This document shows, in pieces, positions 31,473 to 43,428 of a stretch of DNA of 64,000 bases. Positions within the stretch are counted from its first letter, which is position 1. The number at the start of each line of letters is the position of its first letter. The notes under the pieces were generated by a model. That model searched no databases. It was not told the DNA's origin and saw nothing but the letters and a program-made list of their open reading frames with translations. Position numbers and translations under genes: made by a program. Location of the stretch: assembly GCF_002575655.3 (NCBI RefSeq), contig NC_053037.3, forward strand, positions 502,456,544 to 502,520,543, written 5' to 3'. Origin of the DNA: Aegilops tauschii subsp. strangulata (Eukaryota > Streptophyta > Magnoliopsida > Poales > Poaceae).

Positions 31473-34230
31473 ATCTATCCTTGCCATTATGCCTAGCTAG
31501 GGGCGTTAAACGATAGCGCTTGTTGGGAGGCAACCCAATTTTATTTTTAGTTTTTTGCTTTTTGCAGGAATAAATATTTGTTCTAGCCTCTGGTTAGATG
31601 TGTTTTTATGTTTTAGTTAGTGTGTGTGTGCCAAGTTAAACCTATAGGATCTTCTTGGATGATAGTTATTTCATCTTGCTGTAATTTCCAGAAACTTTCT
31701 GTTCACGAAAACAATTGCTGCTGGTCAATAAAAAAATTTCTAGGTCGTCCTATTTTGGCTGATTTTTTGGAGTTCCAGAAGTTTGCGTTAGTTACAGATT
31801 ACTACAGACTGTTCTGTTTTTGACAGATTCTGTTTTTCGTGTGTTGTTTGCTTATTTTGATGAATCTATGGCTAGTAAAATATTTTATAAACCATAGAGA
31901 ATTTGGAATACAATAGGTTTAACACCAATATAATTAAAGAATGAGTTCATTACAGTACCTTGAAGTGGTCTTTTGTTTTCTTTCGCTAACGGAGCTCACG
32001 TGATTTTCTGTTAAGTTTTGTGTTGTGAAGTTTTCAAGTTTTGGTTGAAAGATTTGATGGATTACGGAACAAGGAGTGGCAAGAGCCTAAGCTTGGGGAT
32101 GCCCATGGCACCCGAAAGATAATCTAAGGACACCAAAAAGCCAAAGCTTGGGGATGCCCCGGAAGGCATCCCCTCTTTCGTCTACTTCCATCGGTAACTT
32201 TACTTGGAGCTATATTTTTATTCACCACATGATATTTGTTTTGCTTGGAGCGTCTTGTATGATTTGAGTCTTTGTTTGTTAGTTTACCACAATCATGCTT
32301 GCTGTACACACCTTTTGAGAGAGTCGCACACGGTTCGGGAATTATTAGAATACTCTATGTGCTTCACTTATATCTTTTGAGCTATAAAGTTTTTGCTCTA
32401 GTGCTTCTCTTATATCTTTTAGAGCACTGTGGTGGATTTGTTTATAGAAACTATTGATCTCTCATGCTACACTTAGATTATTTTGAGAGTATTACATAGC
32501 ATGGTAATTTGCTTAAATAATCCTAATATGCTAGGTATTCAAGAATAGTAAAAAAATCTTATGAGTGTGTTGAATACTATGAGAAGTTTGATACTTGATG
32601 AATTTTTTGAGATATGGAGGTAGTAATATTGGAGTCATGCTAGTTGGGTAGTTGTGAATTTGAGAAATACTTGTGTTAAAGTTTGTGATTCCCGCAGCAT
32701 GCACGTATGGTGAACCGTTATGTGATGAAGTCGGAGCATAATTTATTTATTGATTGTCTTCCTTATGAGTGGCGGTTGGGGACGAGCGATGATCTTTTCC
32801 TACCAATCTATCCCCCTAGGAGCATGCGCGTAATACTTTGCTTTGATAACTTGTAGATTTTTGCAATAAGTATATGAGTTCTTTATGACTAATGTTGAGT
32901 CCATGGATTATACACACTTTTCCTCCTTCCACCATTGCTAGCCTCTCTAATACCGTGCACTTTTCGCCGGTATCATACACCCAGCATATACCTTCCTCAA
33001 AATAGCCACCATACCTACCTATCATGGCATTTCCATAGCCATTCCGAGATATATTGCCATGCAACTTTCCACCGTTCCGTTTATTATGACACGCTCCATC
33101 ATTGTCATGTTGCTTTGCATGATCATGTAGTTGACATTGTATTTGTGGCAAAGCCACCGTTCATAATTCTTTCATACATGTCACTCTTGATTCATTACAT
33201 ATCCCGGTACACCGCCGGAGGCATTCACATAGAGTCATATCTTGTTCTAGTATTGAGTTGTAATTGTTGAGTTGTAAGAAAATAAAAGTGTGATGATCAT
33301 CATTTTTTAGAGCATTGTCCCAAGTGAGGAAAGGACGATGGAGACTATGATTCCCCCAGAAGTCGGGAAGAGACTCCAGACTAAAAAAAAGAGGGCATAA
33401 AAAAAGAGAAAAGGCCCCAACAAAAAAAATGAGAGAAAAAGAGAGAAGGGACAATGTTACTATCCTTTTACCACACTTGTGCTTCAAAGTAGCACCATGA
33501 TCTTCATGATAGAGAGTCTGCTATGATATCACTTTCATATACTAGTGGGAATTTTTCATTATAGAACTTGGCTTGTATATTCCAATGATGGGCTTCCTCA
33601 AAATGCCCTAGGTCTTCGTGAGCAAGCGAGTTGGATGCACACCCACTTAGTTTCTTTTGTTGAGCATTCATATACTTATAGCTCTAGTGCATCTGTTGCA
33701 TGGCAATCCCTACTCACTCAGATTGATATCTATTGATGGGCATCTCCATAGCCCGTTGATACGCCTAGTTGATGTGAGACTATCTTCTCCTTTTTGTCTT
33801 CTCCACAACCACCATTCTATTCCACATATAGTGCTATGTCCATGGCTCACGCTCATGTATTGCGTGAAGATTGAAAAAGTTTGAAAATGTCAAAAGTATG
33901 AAACAATTGCTTGGCTTGTCATCGGGGTTGTGCATGATTTAAATATTTTTTGTGGTGAAGATAGAGCATAGCCAGACTATATGATTTTGTAGGGATAACT
34001 TTCTTTGGCCATGTTATTTTGAGAAGACATGATTGCTTAGTTAGTATGCTTGAATTATTATTATTTTTATGTCAATATGAACTTTTGTCTTGAATCTTTC
34101 GGATCTGAATATTCATACCACAATTAAGAAGAATTACATTGAAATTATGCCAAGTAGCACTCCGCATCAAAAATTCTGTTTTTATCATTTACCTACTCGA
34201 GGACGAGCAGGAATTAAGCTTGGGAAAGCT
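31473..34230 (+). other. S1 long 3' noncoding region
   Basis: About 2.75 kb of sequence without a supported gene. It aligns along its length with 46723-49489 of S2 and, on the other strand, in part with 52341-54437 of S3. Conserved landmarks are a block around 31490-31545 (GGGGCGTTAAACGATA then TTGGGAGGCAACCCAA), a hairpin at 32150-32173, and the polypurine-like AATTAAGCTTGGG next to the 3' LTR. Confidence 0.85.
32150..32173 (+). other. Conserved hairpin GGGGATGCC...GGCATCCCC in S1
   Basis: The 9 bp perfect stem is GGGGATGCC / GGCATCCCC with loop CCGGAA. It is preceded by AAGCTT, and a second AAGCTTGGGGATGCCC lies about 58 bases upstream. The same stem occurs in S2 (47427-47449) and S3 (54395-54418, minus strand) with different loops. 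Confidence 0.8.
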
Positions 34231-35816
34231 TGATACGTCTCCAACATATCTATAATTTTTGATTGCTCCATGCTATATTAGCTTCTGTTTTGGACATTAT
34301 TGGGCTTTATTATTCACTTTTATATTATTTTTGGGACTAACCTATTAACCGGAGGCCCGGCCCAGAATTGCTGTTTTCTGCCTATTTCAGAGTTCCGCAG
34401 AAAAAGAATATCAAACAGAGTCCAAACGGAATGAAACCTTCGGGAACGTGATTTTTGGAACGAACATGATCCAGGAGACTTGGACCCTACGTCAAGCAAC
34501 CAACAGGGAAGCCACGAGGTAGGGGGCACGCCTACCCCACCAGGCGCGCCCTCCACCCTCGTGGGCCCGCTGTTGCTCCACCGACGTACTTCTTCCTCCT
34601 ACATATACCTACGTACCCCCAAACGATCAGATACGGAGCCAAAACCTAATTCCACCGCCGCAACCTTCTGTACCCACGAGATCCCATCTTGGGGCCTGTT
34701 CCGGAGATCAGCCGGAGGGGGCATCCATCACGGAGGGCTTCTACAGCAACACCATAGCCTCTCCGATGAAGTGTGAGTAGTTTACCTCAGACCATCGGGT
34801 CCATAGTTATTAGCTAGATGGCTTCTTCTCTCTTTTTGGATCTCAATACAATGTTCTCCCCCTCTCTCTGGGAGATCTATTCGATGTAATCTTCTTTTGC
34901 GGTGTGTTTGTTGAGACCGATGAATTGTGGGTTTATGATCAAGTTTATCTATGAACAATATTTGAATCTTCTCTGAATTCTTTTATGTATGATTGGTTAT
35001 CTTTGCAAGTCTCTTCGAATTATCAGTTTGGTTTGGCCTACTAGATTGATCTTTCTTGCAATGGGAGAAGTGCTTAGCTTTGGGTTCAATCTTGTGGTGT
35101 CCTTTCCCAGTGACAGTAGGGGCAGCAAGGCACGTATTGTATTGTTGCCATCGAGGATAACAAGATGGGGTTTTTTATCATATTGCATGAATTTATCCCT
35201 CTACATCATGTCATCTTGCTTAAGGCGTTACTCTGTTCTTCTGAACTTAATACTCTAGATGCATGCTGGATAGCGGTCGATGTGTGGAGTAATAGTAGTA
35301 GATGCAGGCAGGAGTTGGTCTACTTGTCTCGGACGTGATGCCTATATACATGATCATACCTAGATATTCTCATAACTATGCTCAATTCTGTCAATTGCTC
35401 AACAGTAATTTGTTCACCCACCGTAAAATACTTATGCTCATGAGAGAAGCCACTAGTGAAACCTATGGCCGCCGGGTCTATCTTCATCATATTAATCTTC
35501 CAATACTTAGTTATTTCCATTGCTTTTTTACTTTGCTTTTATTTTACTTTGCATCTTTATCACAAAAATACCAAAAATATTATCCTATCATATCTATCAG
35601 ATCTCACTCTCGTAAGTGACCGTGTAGGGATTGACAACCCCTTATCGCGTTGGTTGCGAGGATTTATTTGTTTTGTGTAGTTGCAAGGGAATCGCGCGTA
35701 GCCTCCTACTGGATTGATACCTTGGTTCTCAAAAACCGAGGGAAATACTTACGCTACTTTGCTGCATCACCCTTTCCTCTTCAAGGGAAAACCAACGCGG
35801 TGCTCAAGAGGTAGCA
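34231..35816 (+). repeat. Element S1 3' LTR
   Basis: The LTR is 1586 bases with the same ends as the 5' LTR, and is followed by the CCGGC duplication. Small indels relative to the 5' LTR lie near 34545, 34640 and 35505-35525. Confidence 0.93.
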
Positions 35817-35950
35817 CCGGCATTCTCCCTCTTTATGTAAACCTTGTAAAATAAGTGAGAATAGACATAAGTATTGTGATATAACGTATAATAACAGCCC
35901 ATAATGCGATAAATATCAATATAAAAGTATGATGCGAAATGGACGTATCA
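35817..35950 (-). repeat. Element A 5' LTR, piece 4 of 4 (LTR 5' end)
   Basis: The first five bases are the duplicated CCGGC. The minus strand begins TGATACGTCCATTTCGCATC at 35950, the 5' terminus of element A. Flanking DNA starts at 35951 (GTTTG would be the target duplication; its partner is outside the window). Confidence 0.9.
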
Positions 35951-36425
35951 GTTTGCAGCCAATCTCAGTTACTCTGTTCACTTTTATACATAGTTGTCTT
36001 AAGTATCATTTCACCTTACATGGTTTAAAAGAGATGAAGGATATTCTTGTGGTCTTGATCTCTATTCTAGTTGTTATGTTCACGTGCGCACACAATGATA
36101 AAATAGCCTGTTTGTTTTATATCTGTTTGCCCATGATATGAATGATGTCATACTATGTTCATCGTACATTAAACCATGTCTCTTTATCCTTAGATGTCAA
36201 CGAATGTGAGGAAATAGACAATACAGTAGGCATGCTACATGGACATATGTTCCGAAAGTGATTTTATTATGTAGTTGGCACTACAATACATGCTAATGTA
36301 TTACAGTAGTTCACCAAAATAAGTTATGTATAAACGTGTAACCTACTTTGTTTGTTTTTGTCTCATTAGTAACTTATCTGGTACACTAATCTACAAGTTC
36401 AAACTTTCACGAAGCTATGGAAAAA
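35951..36425. other. Flanking DNA of element A, unassigned
   Basis: AT-rich sequence with intron-like features: TTTATCCTTAG before GATGTCAACGAATGTGAGG, and TTGTCTCATTAG further on. The short frame 35929-36141 is not supported. It may belong with the gene fragment that follows. Confidence 0.4.
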
Positions 36426-36790
36426 ATGATTGAACAGCCACAACCACCTGAAGGTGACGAGGCTACCACAGGCACAATGTCACCTCTTGCTCCAGTGCAT
36501 CAGTATCTCTCCACTAACTAATGGACGTCGTTTTGGAAACAATAATAGTGGTTGACAAATGTCTTCAAGATATGAATGGTTTTGAAACCAGACTATCAGA
36601 CATTCGCTTCATTGTTCAAGAGCAATGGCGGAAAAAAGTTGAAGATCGTGTTGCTCCATCAAATTCTACAGCCTGAAACATTAGCACTCAGGTCAAATGA
36701 TCTGTGCTTCCATACATCTGATGGTGCTTTTATCTGCAAGGACTGTAAACTTTATGCCAATAGGCCTTTTGTTGTGATACAACATTTATG
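36420..36790 (+). pseudogene. Possible captured or decayed gene fragment of unknown function
   Basis: I do not recognise this protein. One frame starts MEKMIEQPQPPEGDEATTGT and ends with TAA after QYLSTN at about 36520. An overlapping frame begins at ATG 36521 with MDVVLETIIVVDKCLQDMNG and ends with TGA at 36674-36676 after 51 codons. Codon use and the regular hydrophilic/hydrophobic pattern (FETRLSDIRFIVQEQWRKK) look protein-like and unlike the neighbouring LTR translations. The two frames could be one exon broken by a one-base indel. A third frame, 36576-36791, is probably a shadow. It could be a host pseudogene or a fragment carried by a DNA transposon. Confidence 0.35.
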
Positions 36791-36839
36791 ATGCTGCCAA
36801 AGGCTGCAATAATTACAATGCTATTTTTGTATAGTGTAG

Positions 36840-38021
36840 GTTTATCTTAGTAATGTATTCGGCCGGAAGCTTCGTAGTTGCCCAACATGCCAACATTCGT
36901 CGGGCCCATTCCAATTGGGCGAAAAACGATTATGGGCCGAAATTTGCATGTGGCCCACTAAAAATATCTAGGCCTAAATCAGCATAAGATTTCATATTTT
37001 TCTGGTAGACCTATGCCCATAGTGGGCCTTTAACAGGCCTAAACATAATATGGGCCCTCAGTAACAATAGGCCATTTACAGGTGTAAATATCTCGAGCCC
37101 ATAAAAAACATCGGCCTTTAAAAGACCGAAAGTGAGATTGGGCCCATTCACGATGCGGATCTTTCACATGCCAAAATTTGGATGGGCCGTAAATGCACCG
37201 ACCTAATACACGGGCCTTTAACAGGCCGGAAGTTCGGTCGGGCTAGATTATCGTCATTTTTATATGGGCCGTTAATGGGCCCAATGTGACGTTGGGCCAC
37301 ATATGGCCCATGGATTTCGTCCAACGTTTACAGGCCAAAAATCACAATAGGCCGAAAGTGGCCCAAATCTATAGTGGGCCTCTAACAGGCCGAATGTCAG
37401 ACATGGCCGAATATGACCCAAATCCTTCACGGTCGTTTATGGGCCAAAAGTTTCAATGGCCTGTAAATGGGCCCAAATGAAGCAGGACCTTTAACAGGCC
37501 GGAAATACACCGGGTCGTAATTCGGCCCATATACTTAGCGGACTGTTAACGGGCCAGAAGTGACCACGGGCCATGATGATGACAAGTTTAGGATAGCCAT
37601 TGACGGGCCGATTTACCACTAGCCATACGGGCCTTAATTGAGAATGTTGGGCCTTTGGCTGGGCCGGCCCATTATGGTTCGCAAAATCTCACGGGCCTTT
37701 AGCTGGGCCGGCCCATTATGGCCCACAAAATCTCGTGGGCCTTTAGCTGGGCAGGCCCATTATGATACGCAAAATCTCCTGGGCCTTTTGCTCGGATGGC
37801 CCATAATGGACCGCAAAATCTTGTGGGCCTTTAGTTGGGCCGGCCCATTTAAACTTTATGGGCCACTTTTGGGCCGGTCCACCTGTCAGCATATCATAGG
37901 CGCATCTCGCCCATTGCATGAGTGACACCTGTGCCAATGCGGAGCTGACACGTGTTTCCGTCAGCCAATCAGAATTTTACACATGGAAAATCCCCATTGG
38001 TCCAGGCTGTTAACGGGTTAT
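36840..38021. repeat. GGCCCA-rich repeat field with a 45 bp tandem array
   Basis: The whole stretch is dense in TGGGCC, GGCCCA and TTTAACAGGCC motifs in both orientations. At about 37649-37855 a unit of about 45 bp (GGGCCTTTAGCTGGGCCGGC then CCATTATGG...CAAAATCT) repeats four and a half times with divergence. No gene is supported. It may be the end region of a DNA transposon, but I cannot define terminal repeats. It is cut by K1 at 38022. Confidence 0.6.
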
Positions 38022-39750
38022 TGAAGGAAATATGCCCTAGAGGCAATAATAAAGTTATTATTTATTTCCTTATATCATTATAAATGTTTATTATTCATGC
38101 TAGAATTGTATTAACTGGAAACATAATACTTGTGTGAATATATAGACAAACAAAGTGTCACTAGTATGCCTCTACTTGACTAGCTCGTTGATCAAAGATG
38201 GTTATGTTTCCTAGCCATTGACATGAGTTGTCATTTGATTAAAGGATCACAACATTAGGAGAATGATGTGATTGACTTGACCCATTACGTTAGCTTAGCA
38301 CACGATCGTTTAGTATTCTACTATTGCTTTCTTCATGACTTATATATGTTCCTATGACTATGAGATTATGCAACTCCCACTTACCGGAGGAACACTTTGT
38401 GTGCTACCAAACGTCACAACGTAACTGGGTGATTATGAAGGTGCTCTACAAGTGTCTCCAAAGGTACTTGTTGGGTTGGCGTATTTCGAGATTAGGACTT
38501 TTCACTCCGATTGTCGGAGACGTATCTCTGGGCCCACTCGGTAATGCACATCACTCAAGCCTTGCAAGCATTGCAACTAATGAGTTAGTTGTGGGATGAT
38601 GTATTACCGAACGAGTAAAGAGACTTGCCGGTAACGAGATTGAACTAGGTATTGAGATACCGACGATCGAATCTCGGGCAAGTAACATACCGATGACAAA
38701 GGGAACAACGTATGTTGTTATGCGGTCTGACCGATAAAGATCTTCGTAGAATATGTGGGAGCCAATATGAGCATCCATGTTCCGCTATTGGTTATTGACC
38801 GGAGACGTGTCTCGGTCATGTCTACATAGTTCTCGAACCCATAGGGTCCGCACGCTTAAAGTTTGATGATGGTTATATTATGAGTTTATGTGTTTTGATG
38901 TACCGAAGGTAGTTCGAAGTCCCGGATGTGATCACGGACATGCCGAGGAGTCTCGAAATGGTCGAGACATGAAGATTGATATATTGGACAACTATATTCG
39001 GACATCGGAATTGTTCCGGGGGTTATTCGATATATACCGGAGTATCGGGGGTTACCGGAACCCCCCGGGGGTTTAATGGGCCTACATGGGCCTTACTGGA
39101 GAAGAGGAGGGGCGGCCAGGGCAGGCCGGGCGCCCCCTCCCCCTCTAGTCCAAATTGGACAAGGAGGGGGGGCGGCGCCCCCTTTCCTTCCTCTCTCCCT
39201 CCTCCTTCCCCCTTCTCCTAATCCAACAAAGAAGGGAGGGAGTCCTACTCCCAGTGGGAGTAGGACTCCTCCTGGCGCGCCTCCTCCTGGCCGGCCGCCT
39301 CTCCCCCCTTGCTCCTTTATATACGGGGACAGGGGGCACCCCATAGACACAACAATTGATCATTGATCTCTTAGCCGTGTGCGGTGCCCCCCTCCACCAT
39401 AGTCTACCTCGATAATATCATAGCGGTGCTTAGGCGAACCCCTGCGTCGGTAGAACATCATCATCGTCATCACGCCGTCGTGCTGACGGAATTCTCCCTC
39501 AAAGCTTGGCTGGTTCGGAGTTCGAGGGACATCATCGAGCTGAACGTGTGCTGAACTCGGAGGTGCCGTACATTCTGTACTTGATCGGTCGGATCGTGAA
39601 GACCTACGACTACATCAACCGCATTGTGCTAACGCTTCCGCTTTCGGTCTACGAGGGTACGTGGACAACACTCTCCCCTCTCGTTGCTATGCATCACCAT
39701 GATCTTGCGTGTGCGTAGGAATTTTTTTGAAATTACTACGTTCCCCAACA
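38022..39750 (+). repeat. Element K1 5' LTR
   Basis: The LTR is 1729 bases, TGAAGGAAATATGCCC to ACGTTCCCCAACA. The TATA-like TTTATATAC is at about 39317-39325. The same LTR recurs at 61810-63528. GC-rich frames at 39076-39366 are not genes. Confidence 0.93.
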
Positions 39751-39751
39751 G

Positions 39752-39764
39752 TGGCATCCGAGCC
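39752..39764 (+). other. Primer-binding site of K1 (variant initiator-Met type)
   Basis: TGGCATCCGAGCC occupies the place of the usual Copia TGGTATCAGAGC. The same variant follows the K2 LTR, so it is a family feature and not a private mutation. Confidence 0.75.
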
Positions 39765-40945
39765 AGGTTTTATGCGTAGATGTAATATGCACGACTAGAA
39801 CACAAGTGAGTTGTGTGCGATAGAAGTCATGTTGGATGAAGCGGCCCGAACCGACATTACGCGTACGCTTACGCGAGACTGGTTTTACCGCCGTGCTATG
39901 CACACAGGTGACTAGCGGGTGTTAGTTTCTCCAACTTTAGTTGAACCGAGTGTGGCTATGCCCGGTCCTTGAGAATGTTAAAACAACATTAACTTGACAA
40001 ACTATCGTTGTGGTTTTGATGCGTAGGTAAGAACGGTTCTTGCTCAGCCCGTAGCAGCCACGTAAAACTTGCAACAACAAAGTAGAGGACGTCTAACTTG
40101 TTTTTGCAGGGCATGTTGTGATGTGATATGGTCAAGGAATGATGCTAATTTTTATTGTATGAGATGATCATGTTTTGTAACCGAGTTATCGGCAACTGGC
40201 AGGAGCCATATGGTTGTCGCTTTATTGTATGCAATGCAATCGCCCTGTAATGCTTTACTTTATCACTAAGCGGTAGCGATAGTCGTAGAAGCATAAGTTG
40301 GCGAGACAACAACGATGCTACGACGGAGATCGAGGTGTCGCGCCCGTGACGATGGTGATCATGACGGTGCTTCAAAGATGGAGATCACAAGCACAAGATG
40401 ATGATGGCCATATCATATCACTTTTATTGATTGCATGTGATGTTTATCTTTTATGCATCTTATCTTGCTTTTATTGACGGTAGCATTATAAGATGATCTA
40501 TCACTAAATTATCAAGGTATAAGTGTTCTCCCTGAGTATGCACCATTGCGAAAGTTCTTCGTGCTGAGATGCCACGTGATGATCGGGTGTGATAGGCTCT
40601 ACGTTCAAATACAACGGGTGCAGAACAGTTGCACACGTGGAATACTCCTGTTAAACTTGACGAGCCTAGCATATAACAGATATGGCCTCGGAACACTAAG
40701 ACCGAAAGGTCGAGCGTGAATCATATAGTAGATATGATCAACATAGTGATGTTCACCATTGAAAGTACTCCATCTCATGTGATGATCGGACATGGTTTAG
40801 TTGATTTGGATCATGTGATCACTTAGAGGATTAGAGGGATGTCTATCTAAGTGGGAGTTCTTAAGTAATATGATTAATTGAACTTAAATTTATCATGAAC
40901 TTAGTACCTGATAGTATTTTGCTTGTCTATGTTGATTGTAGATAG
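39765..40945 (+). other. K1 leader, no gene
   Basis: The untranslated leader between the PBS and gag. The first part matches the K2 leader at 63543-64000. Short open frames on both strands are not supported. Confidence 0.75.
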
Positions 40946-42417
40946 ATGGCCCGTGATGTTGTTCCGTTGAATTTTAATGCGTTCCTTGAGAAAGCAAAGT
41001 TGAAAGATGATGGTAGCAATTACATGGACTGGGTCCATAACTTGAGGATTATCCTCATTGCTGCACAAAAGAATTACGGCCTGGAAGCACCGCTAGGTGC
41101 CAGACCTGCTGCAGGAGCAACACCAGATGTTATGAACGTCTGGCAGAGCAAAGCTGATGACTACTCGAAGTTCAGTGTGCCATGCTTTACGGCTTAGAAC
41201 CGGGACTTCATCGACGTTTTGAACGTCATGGAGCATATGAGATGTTCCAAGAGTTGAAGTTAATATTTCAAGCAAATGCCTGGATTGAGAGATATGAAGT
41301 CTCCAATAAATTCTACAGCTACAAGATGGAGGAGAATAGTTCTGTCAGTGAGCATATACTCAGAATGTCTGGGTATAACAATCACTTGATTCAACTGGCA
41401 GTTAATCTTTCGGATGATAGCATCATTGACAAAATTCTTCAATCACTACCACCAAGCTACAAGAGCTTCATGATGAACTATAACATGCAAGGGATGGATA
41501 AGACGATTCCCGAGCTCTTCACAATGCTAAAAGCTGCGGAGGTAGAAATAAAGAAGGAGCATCAAGTGTTGCTGGTCAATAAGACCACCAGTTTCAAGAA
41601 AAAGGGCAAAGGGAAGAAGAAGGGGAACTTCAAGAAGAACAGCAAACAAGCTGCTGCTCAAGAGAAGAAACCCAAGTCTGGACCTAAGCCTGAGACTGAG
41701 TGCTACTACTACAAACAGACTGGTCAGTGGAAGCGGAACTGCCCCAAATATTTGGCGGATAAGAAGGATGGCAAGGTGAACAAAGGTATATGTGATATAC
41801 ATGTTATTGATGTGTACCTTACTAATGCTTCCAGTAGCACCTGGGTATTTGATACTGGTTCTGTTGCTAATATTTGCAACTCGAAACAGGGACTACCGAT
41901 TAAGCGAAGATTGGCTAAGGATGAGGTGACGATGCGCGTGGGAAATGGTTCCAAAGTCGATGTGATCGCAGTCCGCACACTACCTCTACATCTACCTTCG
42001 GGATTAGTTTTAGACCTGAATAATTGTTATTTGGTGCTAGCGTTGAGCATGAACATTATATCTGGATCTTGTTTGATGCGAGACGGTTATTCATTTAAAT
42101 CAAAGAATAATGGTTGTTCTATTTATACGAGTAATATCTTTTATGGTGATGCACCCTTGAAGAGTGGTCTATTTTTGTTGAATCTTGATAGTAGTGATAC
42201 ACATATTCATTATATTGAAGCCAAAAGATGCAGAGTTGATAATGATAGTGCAACTTATTTGTGGCACTGCCGTTTAGGTCATATCGGTGTAAAACGCATG
42301 AAGAAACTCCATACTGATGGACTTTTGGAACCACTTGATTATGAATCACTTGGTACTTGCGAACCGTGCCTCATGGGCAAGATGACTAAAACGCCATTCT
42401 ACGGAACTATGGAGTGA
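40946..42417 (+). pseudogene. Gag, zinc knuckle and protease of K1
   Basis: It starts at ATG 40946 (MARDVVPLNFNAFLEKAKLK), the usual Angela gag N-terminus. One frame break occurs near 41180, after WQSKADDYSKFSV. The rest is in the frame from 41182: capsid helices (VSEHILRMSGYNNHLIQLAV, KILQSLPPSYKSFMMNYNMQ), a Lys-rich linker and a damaged CCHC knuckle (CYYYKQTGQWKRNC; the expected C-x2-C is C-x2-Y and the His is replaced). The protease active site is WVFDTGSVANIC (DTGS). The GAG-pre-integrase zinc motif follows (YLWHCRLGHIGVKRMKKL ... CEPCLMGKM). A TGA at 42415-42417 ends the frame. Confidence 0.9.
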
Positions 42418-43428
42418 GCAACAGATTTATTGGAAATCATACATATAGATGTATGTGGTCCGATGAATGTTGAGGCTCGCGGCGGGTATCGTTATTTTCT
42501 CACCTTCGCAGATGATTTGAGCAAATATGGGTATATCTACTTAATGAAACATAAGTCTGAAACATTTGAAAAGTTCAAAGAATTTCAGAGTGAAATTGAA
42601 AATCATCGTAACAAGAAAATAAAGTTTCTACGATCTGATCGTGGAGGAGAATATTTGAGTTACGAGTTTGGTCTTCATTTGAAACAATGCGGACTAGTTT
42701 CGCAACTCACGCCACCCGGAACACCACAGCGTAATGGTGTGTCCGAAGGTCGTAATCGTACTTTACTAGATATGGTGCGATCTATGATGTCTCTTACCGA
42801 TTTACCGCTATCATTTTGGGGTTATGCTTTAGAGACGGCCGCATTCACGTTAAATAGGGCACCATCAAAATCCGTTGAAACGACGCCTTATGAACTGTGG
42901 TTTGGCAAGAAACCAAAGTTGTCGTTTCTTAAAGTTTGGGGCTGCGATGCTTATGTGAAAAAGCATCAACTTGATAAGCTCGAACCCAAATCGGAGAAAT
43001 GTGTCTTCATAGGATACCCAAAGGAAACTGTTGGGTACACCTTCTATCATAAAACCGAAGGCAAGACTTTTGTTGCTAAATTTGGATCCTTTCTAGAGAA
43101 GGAGTTTCTCTCGAAAGAAGTGAGTGTGAGGAAAGTAGAACTTGATGAGGTAACAGTACCTGCTCCCTTATTGGAAAGTAGTTCATTACAGAAACCGGTT
43201 CCTGTGACGTCTACACCAATTAGTGAGGAAGTTAATGATGATGATCATGAAACTTTAGATCAAGTTGTTACTGAACCTCGTAGATCAACTAGAGTAAGAT
43301 CCGCACCAGAGTGGTACGGTAATCCTGTTCTGGAGGTTATGTTACTTGACCATGACGAACCTACAAACTATGAAGAAGCGATGGTGAGCCCAGATTCCAC
43401 AAAATGGCTTGAGCCCATGAAATCTTAG
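42418..43428 (+). pseudogene. Integrase of K1
   Basis: It is in the same frame as gag-protease after the TGA. The catalytic core begins LEIIHIDVCGPMNVEARGGY (first Asp in HIDVCGP). The second Asp is in FLRSDRGGEYLS and the Glu lies in the TPQRNGVSEGRNRTLLDMVR segment, where the usual GVSERRN is mutated to GVSEGRN. The GKKPKLSFLKVWGCDAYVKK and FIGYPKETVGYTFYH C-terminal parts are normal for Copia. An acidic linker with EPRRSTRVRSAPEWYG leads to a TAG at 43426-43428. Confidence 0.9.

Larger units (their letters stand above)
17105..35816 (+). mobile_element. Element S1: full-length gag-pro Athila-type Gypsy (Sabrina/WHAM-like) containing a CACTA insertion
   Basis: The LTRs are 17105-18680 and 34231-35816, with perfect 5 bp target duplications CCGGC at 17100-17104 and 35817-35821, a tRNA-Asp PBS, broken gag and protease, and about 2.75 kb of noncoding sequence before the 3' LTR. 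There is no RT, RNase H or integrase. The 10.5 kb CACTA at 20220-30717 separates gag from protease. LTR divergence by eye is about 4 percent, plus small indels. Name tentative; lineage from the protease motif CDLGAS and the PBS. Confidence 0.92.
1..35950 (-). mobile_element. Element A: outer Athila-type Gypsy LTR retrotransposon, 5' part, heavily nested
   Basis: The minus-strand element enters from the left edge of the window. Its order in transcription direction is 5' LTR (starting TGATACGTCC at 35950), PBS (931-948) and gag (853 downward). The LTR is interrupted three times and, with the insertions removed, totals about 1.52 kb, a normal size for this Triticeae group. It starts TG, ends CA, and is followed by a tRNA-Asp-type PBS. 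The pol region and 3' LTR lie outside the window. Everything from 1015 to 35821 except the LTR pieces is younger inserted DNA. Lineage is inferred from the gag sequence and PBS; the family name (WHAM/Sabrina group) is tentative. Confidence 0.88.
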
